Source of the DNA: Pelomonas sp046294815
GTDB lineage: Bacteria > Pseudomonadota > Gammaproteobacteria > Burkholderiales > Burkholderiaceae_C
Assembly (NCBI GenBank): GCA_046294815.1
Contig: JBKBOJ010000028.1
Span: 1 to 37,736, forward strand
DNA length: 37,736 nucleotides
Direction of reading: 5' to 3'
Shown: positions 19,190-27,149 of the stretch, piece after piece
Layout: each line of letters begins with the position of its first letter
Position numbering within the stretch: position 1 is the stretch's first letter
Program-made: the position numbers and the translations under genes
The notes under the pieces: model-generated
Database searches by the model: none
Told to the model about the DNA's origin: nothing
Seen by the model: only the letters and a program-made list of their open reading frames with translations

Positions 19190-19738
19190 ATGAAGACGCG
19201 TGAAGTGGTGATCTTCAGCGGCGAGCGTTTCCTAGTGCCGCAGTGCATCCAACGCATCGACCATCTTTCCACCCACGGCTGGCAACTGCGCTACGGCGGA
19301 ACCAAGCTGTTCTCGGACCACAGCCAGGACGGCAGCGGCGCAAAGAAGTCGCTGGCGCTGGCGACCAAGGAGCTGCTCAAGCGCATCGCGACGCTGCCGG
19401 CACCGTCGCGCCTGCGCCGCACGCCCAGCCGCAAGAAGCAGAGCGACCTGCCCTCGGGCATCTCGGGCCCCATCGTGCGCCAGCGCGCGGGAAGTCGTGT
19501 CCGTGATTGCAGCTTCGCGGTAACCCTACCCCGCTTCGGCGACACGCCGCTGGCGCGCAGCGTCTACATCGGCACCGAGAACACCTACACCATCGAGCGC
19601 TACCAGGAGGCGCTGGCGCGCGCCATCGCGCTGCGCGAGAAGGCCGAGACGGCCTACCAGCGCGCCGCGACCAAGGAGCGCCGCGCGCAGGCGCGGGTGC
19701 TGAAGGCGCAGATGGCCGGTCTGCTGGGCAAGGGCTGA
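19190..19738 (+). CDS. Uncharacterised protein with two AP2-like DNA-binding repeats
   Basis: 182 residues, start supported by CGGAGACAACA before the ATG. The first half has CIQRIDHLSTHGWQLRYGG then KLFSDHSQDGSGAKKSLALA and a helix KELLKRIA. The second half has SGISGPIVRQ, then SFAVTLPRFGD, then ARSVYIGTENTYTIERYQEA and a long helix rich in Ala, Glu and Arg. Both halves follow the three strands plus helix layout of bacterial AP2/ERF domains, where a W-x-V/L-R strand and an F-S-x strand precede the helix. A basic segment (RLRRTPSRKK, about 75-84) joins them. A role in binding nucleic acid is inferred. I recall similar hypothetical proteins in Burkholderiales. It has its own leader of about 86 bp. 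Confidence 0.6.
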   Translation: MKTREVVIFSGERFLVPQCIQRIDHLSTHGWQLRYGGTKLFSDHSQDGSGAKKSLALATKELLKRIATLPAPSRLRRTPSRKKQSDLPSGISGPIVRQRAGSRVRDCSFAVTLPRFGDTPLARSVYIGTENTYTIERYQEALARAIALREKAETAYQRAATKERRAQARVLKAQMAGLLGKG

Positions 19739-19824
19739 CACCAGCGCCGTAACCCAGCGTACCGCCGCGGGTCGCACAATCGGCGCCCGCCCCCGGAGGA
19801 CAAAGCCCCGGGGCACTGCCGAAC

Positions 19825-20973
19825 ATGCCCCCTGCTGCCTTCCTGTCCGAGCGGGCTTCCAGTCTGCTGAATGCGCTGCGGCCCGCGCCGCTGGCGGTCG
19901 ATGCGCGCGAGCGCCTGCGTGTGGTGCTGGGGGCCGGGCTGGGCGTGCTGCTAGCCGGGCTGCTGACACTGGCGGTCGGCGCACCCGGCGCGGCCTGGCT
20001 GGTGGCGCCGCTGGGCGCCAGTGCCGTATTGGTGTTCGGCGTGCCGGCCAGCCCGCTGGCCCAGCCCTGGGCCGTGCTCGGCGGCAACACCGTGTCGGCG
20101 CTGGTGGGCGTGGCCTGCCTGCACGGGCTGCCGCTGCCGGCAGCGGGCGTGGCCGCCGCCGCGGTGGCGCTGGCCATTGCCGCGATGTTCGCGCTGCGCT
20201 GCCTGCATCCGCCCGGCGGCGCGGCGGCGCTGCTGATGGTGCTGAACGGCGTGCTGGACTGGCAGTTCGCCTTCATGCCGGTGGCGCTGAACTCGCTGCT
20301 GCTGGTGCTGACCGGCATGGCCTACAACACGCTGACCGGCCGGCGCTATCCGCATGCGCAGAGCGCGCCCGCAGCGGCGCAGGGCGCGACGCTGGTGGCG
20401 CCGCCGCGCTTCGGCGATGCCGAGCTGGACGCCGTGCTGGCGCGCTACAACCAGGTGCTGGACGTGCCGCGCGACGACCTCGCCGGGCTGCTGCAGGAGG
20501 CCGAGCTGCTGGCCTACCGCAAGCGGCTGGCCGGGCTGCGCTGCGCGGACATCATGTCCAGCCCTGTCGTCACGGTCGAGTTCGGCACACCGCTGGCCGA
20601 GGCCTGGGCGCTGCTGCAGCAGCACCGCATCAAGGCGCTGCCGGTGGTGGACCGGGTGCAGCGCATCGTCGGCATCGTCACCCGCGCCGACTTCATGCGC
20701 GCCGCCGACGGCGAGCAGCGCGAGGGCCTGGCCGCCCGGCTGCAGGCGCTGCTGAAGCCCTCGCCCACGACGCATTCCACCAAGCCCGAGGTGGTGGGCC
20801 AGATCATGACGCGCCAGGTGCGCGTGGTCAGCGCCGACCGCCCCATCGCCGAGCTGGTGCCGCTGTTCTCGGACAGCGGCCACCACCACCTGCCCATCGT
20901 CGGCGAGCAGGCCCGGCTCGTCGGCATCCTCACCCAATCCGACCTCGTCAAAGCGCTCAGCCATGGCCCATGA
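19825..20973 (+). CDS. HPP family membrane protein with two C-terminal CBS domains
   Basis: 382 residues. The N-terminal half (about 30-175) has four or five transmembrane helices, including LVAPLGASAVLVFGVPASPLAQPWAVLGGN and the family motif LHPPGGAAALL. HPP proteins are integral membrane proteins, some linked to nitrite transport in plant plastids. The C-terminal half has paired CBS domains: CADIMSSPVVTVEFGTPLAEAWALL with VVDRVQRIVGIVTRADFM, then VGQIMTRQVRVVSADRPIAELV with IVGEQARLVGILTQSDLV. CBS pairs usually bind adenine nucleotides, suggesting energy-state control. The last 11 bp overlap the next gene. Confidence 0.92.
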   Translation: MPPAAFLSERASSLLNALRPAPLAVDARERLRVVLGAGLGVLLAGLLTLAVGAPGAAWLVAPLGASAVLVFGVPASPLAQPWAVLGGNTVSALVGVACLHGLPLPAAGVAAAAVALAIAAMFALRCLHPPGGAAALLMVLNGVLDWQFAFMPVALNSLLLVLTGMAYNTLTGRRYPHAQSAPAAAQGATLVAPPRFGDAELDAVLARYNQVLDVPRDDLAGLLQEAELLAYRKRLAGLRCADIMSSPVVTVEFGTPLAEAWALLQQHRIKALPVVDRVQRIVGIVTRADFMRAADGEQREGLAARLQALLKPSPTTHSTKPEVVGQIMTRQVRVVSADRPIAELVPLFSDSGHHHLPIVGEQARLVGILTQSDLVKALSHGP

Positions 20974-21997
20974 CCATCCATCCACTTTCAACTGGGGCGT
21001 GATCGGCCCCGGCGGCATCGCCAACCGCTTTGCCGGCGCGCTGGCGGCCGTGCCCGGCGCCCGTCTGGCGGCCGTGTTCGCGCGCGACGCGGCCAAGGGC
21101 CAGGCCTATGCCAACCAGTGGCAAAGCCAGGGCCAGCCCGCACGCGTGACGACAAGGCTGACCGACCTGCTGGCCGACCCGGCCGTGGACGCCATCTACA
21201 TCGCCACGCCGCATTCCCACCACGGCGAGTACGTGCGCGCGGCGCTGCTGGCGGGCAAGCCGGTGCTGTGCGAGAAACCGCTGGTCACGTCGCTGGAAGA
21301 GGGCCAGGCCCTGATCGAGCTGGCGCGCGAGCGCGGCGTGTTCCTGATGGAGGCGCTGTGGACGCGCTTCCTGCCCGCCTACGACGTGGCCGCCAGGCTG
21401 CTGCGTGAGGGCGCCATCGGCGAGCTGCGCGCCATGCAGTCCAGCTTCTGCTTCTCGTCCGCCTACGACCCCAGCCACCGCACCTGGAACCCGGCGCTGG
21501 CCGGCGGGTCGCTGTGGGACATCGGCATCTACAACCTGGCCGTGACGCGCTGGGCGCTGCAACAGATGAACGGCGGCATCTGCCCCGAGCCGCTGCAGAT
21601 CGACGTGGCCGCCACGCTCGCGCCCACGGGGGTTGACGCATCCGTCTGCGCGACGCTGCACTTCCCAGGCGGCGTCACGTCGCAGTTCCGCTGCGGCTTC
21701 GATGCCGCGTCGATGAACGCCTTCGAGGTGCAGGGCTCGCGCGCAGCGCTGCGCTTCCCGGTGGACTTCTGGGGCTCGCAGGCGGTCGAGGTGGTCACGC
21801 GCAAGGCCGCGCCCGAACGCACCGAGGCGCCCTATGTGCTCAACGGCTTCGAGGGCGAGATGGCCGAGGCCCAGGCCTGCATCCGCGCCGGCCTGCTGGA
21901 AAGCCCGCGCATGCCGCACGACGAGACGCTGGCGCTGCTGCGCTGGATGGACGCCATCCGGGAGCGCTTCCCGGGTGGCGTCAACAAGAAGGGTTAG
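20963..21997 (+). CDS. Gfo/Idh/MocA family NAD(P)-dependent oxidoreductase
   Basis: 344 residues. The Rossmann motif WGVIGPGGIANRFAGAL is at residues 11-27. VDAIYIATPHSHHGEYVRAALLAGKPVLCEKPLVTS contains the EKP signature with the active-site lysine. The C-terminal alpha/beta domain starts with LMEALWTRFLP and includes GGSLWDIGIYNL, where the GxxxDxGxH-like aspartate and a tyrosine in place of histidine appear. It resembles dehydrogenases acting on sugars or trans-dihydrodiols, substrate unknown. The start lies inside the HPP gene. The stop codon is within a hairpin shared with the convergent gene. Confidence 0.92.
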   Translation: MAHDHPSTFNWGVIGPGGIANRFAGALAAVPGARLAAVFARDAAKGQAYANQWQSQGQPARVTTRLTDLLADPAVDAIYIATPHSHHGEYVRAALLAGKPVLCEKPLVTSLEEGQALIELARERGVFLMEALWTRFLPAYDVAARLLREGAIGELRAMQSSFCFSSAYDPSHRTWNPALAGGSLWDIGIYNLAVTRWALQQMNGGICPEPLQIDVAATLAPTGVDASVCATLHFPGGVTSQFRCGFDAASMNAFEVQGSRAALRFPVDFWGSQAVEVVTRKAAPERTEAPYVLNGFEGEMAEAQACIRAGLLESPRMPHDETLALLRWMDAIRERFPGGVNKKG

Positions 21998-22015
21998 GAG
22001 TCCGACAGGCTCCTA
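21995..22015. terminator. Symmetric hairpin between convergent genes containing both stop codons
   Basis: TAGGAG (21995-22000) pairs with CTCCTA (22010-22015) around a 9-base spacer in which CC and GG can extend the stem with one bulge. The outer TAG on each strand is the stop codon of the gene on that strand. It may serve both genes as a transcription end or as RNA end protection. No T-run follows on either side, so rho-independent termination is uncertain. Confidence 0.45.
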
Positions 22016-23614
22016 GCGCGGCAGCAGCAGCCGGTTGCTGCGCGCCGGGTGGCGCTGCAAATGAAGCGGCACGCCTTCCATGCCGCTTTGCGCACGCACG
22101 CTGGCCGTGGGGGCCATGCCGGCCGGGCACTGACCCGTCACCGCATGGCCCAGGGCCGCGGCCAACATGCCTTCTTGCGTGTCGCCCAGCGGGCGGCTGA
22201 AGTCGTCACTGACCGCGCAGCCCGGCACGAAGCGCGCGCTTGCGCCGCTGCCCGGCACAAAGCCGTCTGCATAGTCGCCAAAGCCCTTGGCGTTGACGCC
22301 GGCGAACTCGATCGGGAAGTAGCTGATGCCGCAGTTGTCCTTGGCCGTGAAGCCATAGGGCTTGCCGCAGGTGGTGCCGCCGATCAGCACCACCTCCACG
22401 TCGACGCCGCGCAGGCCGTTGATGATGGACTCACTGGCCGAGCAGGTGCCCCGCTGCGCCAGCACGTAGACGCGGCTGAGGTTCAGCGTGGGCAGCGGCT
22501 GCACGTTGGAGCAGCGGCCGTTGACGGCGATGCAGGACTCGGCGAAGAACGGCGTCGTCGAGTTCTCGCTGCTGCGGCGGCTGTTGTAGCGCAGCGTCTC
22601 GAAGGCCTGGCCGGCGGTGCGCGTGGTGCCGGCGATCATCGTGGCCAACTCGCTGGCGATGAACAGATAGCCGCCGCCGTTGTAGCGCAGGTCCAGCACC
22701 AGCTCGCTGACGCCCTGAGCGCGAAAGTCGCGCATGGCGTTGATCAGCAACTGCTCGGCAGGCAGGTTGTGGTCGTTGAACAGGAGGTAGCCGGCGCGAG
22801 CGCCGTTGGCCAGCGTCAGCACCTTGGCCTGCGGCACGGGGTTGCGCGTGAGGATGGCGCTGCTGAGCGTGCGCGCCAGCTCCACGCCGTTGCGCCGGAA
22901 CACGAAGGCATGCGCGGCACCGGCGACGCGCGGATAGAGCCCGGCATTGAGCGCGTCGACGCCGGCCTTGGTGGGCGTGTCGGCGTCGGTGCCGTCCACG
23001 CTGACCAGCTCGTCGCCGCGCATCAGCCCCGCGTTGGCCGCCGGCGAACCCGGCTCCACATAGGCGATGCGCAGCCGGCGTGGCGGCGTGGGGCTGGCGC
23101 TGCTCCACTCGATGCCGTAGCCGGCCTCGGTGGCGTTCTCTGCCAAGGCCTTCCAGTCCGCCGTCGGGTAGGTGAAGCTGAAGCGGTCACGGCGGGCGCC
23201 GGAGTCGGTGGTCTGCGGCGACTTCAGCGCCTCGAAGTAAGCATTCATCGCCGCATAGGCGTCGCTGCCGCTGTAGGCCGCGGCGCCGGGATCCACGCGG
23301 GGCACCTCGTCGCGCCACAGATAGGCCTCGTCGAAGTAGGCGCGCAGCCACTTCTTCTCGGTGTCCAGCGTCGAGTTGCGCAGGTGGGCCGCAGCCAGCG
23401 TGTTGTTGGCCGCGCATTGCTGGGCAAAGCTGGCCGAGGGACCGGCCGGGTCTGCCGAGGCGCCGGGGCTGCTGCCGCCCGACGACCCAGCACCGGACGT
23501 GACCGCGTCACGCAACAGCGGCGTGCCGGCGCTGCCGCCTCCGCCGCCGCAACCCACCAGCAGGCTCAAGCTCAACAAAGCCCAGGCCGCGAGACTGCGC
23601 CGGCGATACCGCAT
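22013..23614 (-). CDS. S41 family carboxyl-terminal processing-type peptidase, lipoprotein
   Basis: 533 residues from ATG 23614. The signal peptide has the lipobox LLVGC (Cys near residue 21), then a Gly/Ser-rich linker to about 60, so it should be anchored to a membrane outside the cytoplasm. A PDZ-like region contains GIEWSS, AYVEPGSPAANAGLMRGDELVSVDGTD (about 190-225). The S41 core has ELVLDLRYNGGGY and the catalytic serine motif CSASES, Ser392, followed 26 residues later by Lys418 in GGTTCGKPYG. Compared with CtpA/Prc, it has extra cysteines in the C-terminal half. Its substrate is unknown. It lies 61 bp downstream of ubiA on the same strand. Confidence 0.9.
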   Translation of the reverse strand: MRYRRRSLAAWALLSLSLLVGCGGGGGSAGTPLLRDAVTSGAGSSGGSSPGASADPAGPSASFAQQCAANNTLAAAHLRNSTLDTEKKWLRAYFDEAYLWRDEVPRVDPGAAAYSGSDAYAAMNAYFEALKSPQTTDSGARRDRFSFTYPTADWKALAENATEAGYGIEWSSASPTPPRRLRIAYVEPGSPAANAGLMRGDELVSVDGTDADTPTKAGVDALNAGLYPRVAGAAHAFVFRRNGVELARTLSSAILTRNPVPQAKVLTLANGARAGYLLFNDHNLPAEQLLINAMRDFRAQGVSELVLDLRYNGGGYLFIASELATMIAGTTRTAGQAFETLRYNSRRSSENSTTPFFAESCIAVNGRCSNVQPLPTLNLSRVYVLAQRGTCSASESIINGLRGVDVEVVLIGGTTCGKPYGFTAKDNCGISYFPIEFAGVNAKGFGDYADGFVPGSGASARFVPGCAVSDDFSRPLGDTQEGMLAAALGHAVTGQCPAGMAPTASVRAQSGMEGVPLHLQRHPARSNRLLLPR

Positions 23615-23675
23615 CGAACAAACTTCCTGATTGATCGACCCCGGCGGTCTGCGCCGCCACGCCGGGCAATGTAGC

Positions 23676-24581
23676 TCAGCGCAGGCCCAGGTCCAGCACC
23701 GTGCCCGCGAACACCGCGAAGCCCAGCCAGTGGTTGGCGCGGAAGGCACGAAAGCACTCGGCGCGCTCGCGCCGGCGGATCAGCGTCCAGTGCCACAGCG
23801 CCTGCGCCGCGGCCACCGCCATGCCGGCCAGGAACCAGCGCCCCAGACCCAGCCGCAGCCCCAGGCCGGTCCACAGCGCGAGGTAGGCGGCGTAGAAGGC
23901 CATGATGCCGGCCACGTCCCAGCGCCCCAAGGCGATGGCCGAGGAGCGCACGCCGATCTTCAGGTCGTCGTCGCGGTCCACCATGGCGTACTCGGTGTCG
24001 TAGGCCAGCACCCAGAACAGGTTGGCCACCAGCAGCGCCCAAGCCGACAGCGGCACCGCGCGCAGGTTCCATTCCGCGCCGCCCAAAGCGGCGGCAAAGG
24101 CCATCGGGATGCCGAACGAGAACGCCACGCCCAGCACCGCCTGCGGCATGGCCAGCACGCGCTTGGCGAAGGGGTAGGCAATCGCCACGGCCAGCGCCGC
24201 GAAGCTCAGCAGGATGGCCGGCGGGTTGGTCGTCAGCACCAGGCCGAACGAGGCCAGCGCCAGCGCCGCGCCCAGCCCCAGCGCTTCCTTCACCGACACG
24301 GCGCCGGTCGTCACCGGCCGCTGCGCGGTGCGTTGCACATGGCGGTCAAAGTTGCGGTCGGCCACATCGTTGACGCAGCAGCCGGCCGAGCGCATCAGGA
24401 TGGTGCCGAGCGTGAACACGGCCAGCAGGTGCCAGCCGGGGAAGCCATCGGCGGCGATCCACAGCGCCGTCAGGGTGGGCCACAACAGCAGCAGCCAGCC
24501 GGCCGGGCGGTCCCAGCGGATCAGCTGCAGGTAGAGCGCAAGCCGCGACGTGGGCGTGGTGGCGGGGGGAGCGGTCGACAT
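23676..24581 (-). CDS. ubiA: 4-hydroxybenzoate polyprenyltransferase
   Basis: 301 residues. UbiA attaches the polyprenyl chain to 4-hydroxybenzoate in the membrane, the second step of ubiquinone synthesis. Motifs are LIRWDRPAGWLLLLWPTL, the first aspartate-rich motif CCVNDVADRNFDR (about 78-90) and the second, YDTEYAMVDRDDDLKIGVRSSAI (about 195-217), which bind the Mg-diphosphate. About eight hydrophobic helices are spread over the protein. It starts 20 bp after the stop of the periplasmic binding protein gene, so co-transcription is likely. Confidence 0.97.
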   Translation of the reverse strand: MSTAPPATTPTSRLALYLQLIRWDRPAGWLLLLWPTLTALWIAADGFPGWHLLAVFTLGTILMRSAGCCVNDVADRNFDRHVQRTAQRPVTTGAVSVKEALGLGAALALASFGLVLTTNPPAILLSFAALAVAIAYPFAKRVLAMPQAVLGVAFSFGIPMAFAAALGGAEWNLRAVPLSAWALLVANLFWVLAYDTEYAMVDRDDDLKIGVRSSAIALGRWDVAGIMAFYAAYLALWTGLGLRLGLGRWFLAGMAVAAAQALWHWTLIRRRERAECFRAFRANHWLGFAVFAGTVLDLGLR

Positions 24582-24601
24582 GCAGGCATTGTCGGCCAGG
24601 C

Positions 24602-25366
24602 TCAGCGGCCCAGTGCCTTCAGGTAGCGACGCTCGATGGCGGCCAGCGTGCCGTCGGCCGCCATCTGCGCCAGCGCCGCACTGGTGGCGCTTACCAGCGC
24701 CTCGTCGCAGCGCTGCTTGGAGAAGGCCATGTAGTTGGGGCTGATGGCGGCGTACTCATAGGGCTGGCGCTTGATCTGCTGCGTCAATCCCGCCTCGCGG
24801 ATCTCCCAGGCGCCACGCGTGGCCGTCACCACCATCACCTCCAGCCGCCCGGCCATCAGCTTCTGCAACAGCACGCCCACGTCGCGCGCCGACTCCACCG
24901 CCATGCGCGGCTGCTGCATGATGGCCTCGGGGTAGAAGAAGCCCTGCACCACGCCCAGCCGGCGTCCGGCCAGGTCGGCCAGGCTGTTGATCTGCAGCGG
25001 CGAATCGTGCCGCGTGTAGAACTGGTACTTGGCGCCATTGCGGTAGCTCCGGGTCCAGCGCAGGTAGCGGTCGCGGTCCCGCGTGCGGCTGATGGTGGTC
25101 GTGAGGTCGGCCTGGCCCAGCTCCAACATCAGCAGCGCGCGCTTCCAGGGCAGCAGCTCCACGCGCACCTCGCGCCCCACGCGGCGCAGCGCCTCGCGGG
25201 CGATCTCGATGTCCAGCCCTTCGCCCTGTGCATGGCCCGGCGGATTGACGAAGGGCGGGTAGACCGCATTGACCAGCACCAGCGGCCGATCCGGCTCGAC
25301 CGGCGTCGCAGATGCACCGCCACCGGCCAGCAGCGGCAGGCACATGAAGCAACGGCGGTCGATCAT
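24602..25366 (-). CDS. Periplasmic solute-binding protein (SBP_bac_3 family)
   Basis: 254 residues from ATG 25366; an ATG 36 bases earlier gives a poorer signal peptide. MIDRRCFMCLPLLAGGGASA resembles a twin-arginine-type signal. The mature part fits family 3 binding proteins: PLVLVNAVYPPFVNP, GLDIEIAREALRRVG, LLPWKRALLMLELGQADLTTTISRTRDR, LAGRRLGVVQGFFYP and a C-terminal LAQMAADGTLAAIERRYL. Proteins of this type bind amino acids or similar solutes; no permease or ATPase gene adjoins it, so an orphan or sensory role is possible. Starts of this gene and the divergent GST are 73 bp apart. Confidence 0.88.
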   Translation of the reverse strand: MIDRRCFMCLPLLAGGGASATPVEPDRPLVLVNAVYPPFVNPPGHAQGEGLDIEIAREALRRVGREVRVELLPWKRALLMLELGQADLTTTISRTRDRDRYLRWTRSYRNGAKYQFYTRHDSPLQINSLADLAGRRLGVVQGFFYPEAIMQQPRMAVESARDVGVLLQKLMAGRLEVMVVTATRGAWEIREAGLTQQIKRQPYEYAAISPNYMAFSKQRCDEALVSATSAALAQMAADGTLAAIERRYLKALGR

Positions 25367-25439
25367 TGGGGGCTTGGCGTGGGGCCTGAGCGGGTCGCCC
25401 ATGCTGCATCACAGAATGACGCTTTTCGCCGAGCCCGCA

Positions 25440-26144
25440 ATGCCAAGCCTCCACGATTTCACGATCACCCGCAAATGGCCCGCCGTTCATCCGGACCGCC
25501 TGCAGCTGTATTCGCTGCCCACGCCCAATGGCGTCAAGGTGTCCATCGCGCTGGAGGAAACGGGCCTGCCCTATGAGGCACACCTGGTCAGCTTCGAGAC
25601 CAACGACCAGTTCAGCCCCGAGTTCCTGTCGCTGAACCCGAACAACAAAATCCCCGCCATCCTCGACCCCGACGGCCCGGGCGGTGCGCCGCTGGCGCTG
25701 TTCGAGAGCGGGGCCATCCTCGTGTATCTCGCCGACAAGACCGGCCAGTTGATGCCCGCCGACCCGGCACGCCGCTACGAGACGCTGCAGTGGCTGATGT
25801 TCCAGATGGGCGGCGTGGGTCCGATGTTTGGCCAACTGGGCTTCTTCCACAAGTTCGCCGGCAGGGACTTCGAGGACAAGCGGCCGCGCGACCGCTACGT
25901 CGCCGAGGCGCGCCGGCTGCTGGGTGTGCTGGACCAGCGCCTGCAGGGCCGCGCCTGGCTGATGGGCGACGACTACACGGTGGCCGACATCGCCATCTTC
26001 CCGTGGGTGCGCAACCTGGTGGACTTCTACGGGGCCGGCGAGCTGGTCGGCTATGCCGACTTCAAGGCGGTGGATCGCGTGCTGCAGGCCTTCCTCGCGC
26101 GGCCAGCGGTGCAGCGCGGGCTGGGGGTTCCGGCGCGGCGCTGA
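25440..26144 (+). CDS. Nu-class-like glutathione S-transferase (YfcG/YghU type)
   Basis: 234 residues from ATG 25440. The thioredoxin-like domain has LYSLPTPNGVKVSIALEETGLPYE (about 23-46), SLNPNNKIPAILDPDG and the glutathione-binding LFESGAILVYLADKTGQL. The TPNG turn and NNKIPAI are features of E. coli YfcG and YghU, which act as disulfide-bond oxidoreductases using glutathione. The helical C-terminal domain has LQWLMFQMGGVGPMFGQLGFF and YTVADIAIFPWV. Length and order match YfcG well. The 3' end faces the DUF2145 gene. Confidence 0.93.
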   Translation: MPSLHDFTITRKWPAVHPDRLQLYSLPTPNGVKVSIALEETGLPYEAHLVSFETNDQFSPEFLSLNPNNKIPAILDPDGPGGAPLALFESGAILVYLADKTGQLMPADPARRYETLQWLMFQMGGVGPMFGQLGFFHKFAGRDFEDKRPRDRYVAEARRLLGVLDQRLQGRAWLMGDDYTVADIAIFPWVRNLVDFYGAGELVGYADFKAVDRVLQAFLARPAVQRGLGVPARR

Positions 26145-26189
26145 CGCGCGCATGGCGGGCCAGCGACAGGCATTGCTGCAACGAGTCGT

Positions 26190-27149
26190 TCAGCCCGGCC
26201 AGGTAGATGCCCGGCTGCGCCGGCTCGTCGAAGAGCGCGCTGCGTCGGCGCTGCCCTCCTGCCCATCGTCCAGCGGCGTGACGCGGTCGCCCGGCTGCGG
26301 CACGCAAGCCGCTGCCAACGGCGGCCCACCCTCGCGCTGCACGATGCCCTGCGGCCCGTGGCAGAACTCGATGCGGCGCGCCGTGGGCCACAGGCGCAGC
26401 GCGAAGGCCTCCAGGCTGTCGGGCAGGCTGGTCTGCACCTGGCCAGCCTGCAGCTGCTCGTCCGGGTGGTCGTAGAAGTGCAGCCAGGGCAGCAAGCGGC
26501 CCGCCAGCATCAGCAGCCCCGACACCCGCACCGGCTCGGGCGCATAGCCCGCCTGCCTCAGCCAGTGCTGCGCGCCGTCGCGCGTGCGCGTGCCCGCGAG
26601 CGCGGCGGCCAGCAGCTCGGCGACCCACTGGTTGCAGTTCTGGAACTCGGTGCTGAAGGCATAGGCATTGGCGCTGTAGCGGGCGTTCAGCAGGCCCAGT
26701 GCCAGCGGCTTGTCCAGCGCTGCGGCGGCCAGCGTGGCGCCGGCCTCGGGCGGCGGCAGCAGCACGCGCAGGTAGCCAGTGGCCACGTCGTCGGTGCCGC
26801 TGACGAAGCCGGCCAGGCCCTGGTCGAACAGCCGCGGCTGGCCCTCGGCGCAGGCGTAGTAGAGCTGGCGCACGGCCCAGGGCGTCTCCAGCCCCTCGGC
26901 CAGCGCGAGGCCGGCATGCGAGTAGCGCAGGCCAAAGCGCGACAGGTCGGTGCCCGAGCGCGCCACCAGCGCGACTGGCGCGCCCGAGGCCGCCAGCGCC
27001 TCGCGCACCACGGCGGCAAAGCGCAGCAGCCGGTGCTGCTGGGCCGCGCTGGTGCCGTGCGCGCGGTCGCAGCCGCGCGGCAGCACCGAACCGCCCTGGG
27101 CGGTCGCCGCGCCCAGCGCAAGCAGCAGCGCCGCGGCGGCGCGGCGCAT
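26190..27149 (-). CDS. Exported DUF2145 protein A, possible thiol hydrolase fold
   Basis: 319 residues. A signal peptide (residues 1-19) is followed by the DUF2145 core with ASGAPVALVARSGTDLSRFGLRYSHAGLAL (His78) and FSTEFQNCNQWVAELL (Cys172). The His followed later by an Asn-Cys-x-x-W-V motif recalls circularly permuted NlpC/P60 enzymes such as LRAT (NCEHFV), so a thiol-dependent hydrolase or transferase is possible; that is inference. Cys27 and Cys100 align with cysteines in protein B and may form a disulfide. The start overlaps the upstream partner by one base (TGATG). The last 20-odd residues are Ser/Arg-rich with poor codon bias, and another frame takes over the coding pattern near 26240, which suggests a frameshift. 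Confidence 0.82.
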   Translation of the reverse strand: MRRAAAALLLALGAATAQGGSVLPRGCDRAHGTSAAQQHRLLRFAAVVREALAASGAPVALVARSGTDLSRFGLRYSHAGLALAEGLETPWAVRQLYYACAEGQPRLFDQGLAGFVSGTDDVATGYLRVLLPPPEAGATLAAAALDKPLALGLLNARYSANAYAFSTEFQNCNQWVAELLAAALAGTRTRDGAQHWLRQAGYAPEPVRVSGLLMLAGRLLPWLHFYDHPDEQLQAGQVQTSLPDSLEAFALRLWPTARRIEFCHGPQGIVQREGGPPLAAACVPQPGDRVTPLDDGQEGSADAARSSTSRRSRASTWPG

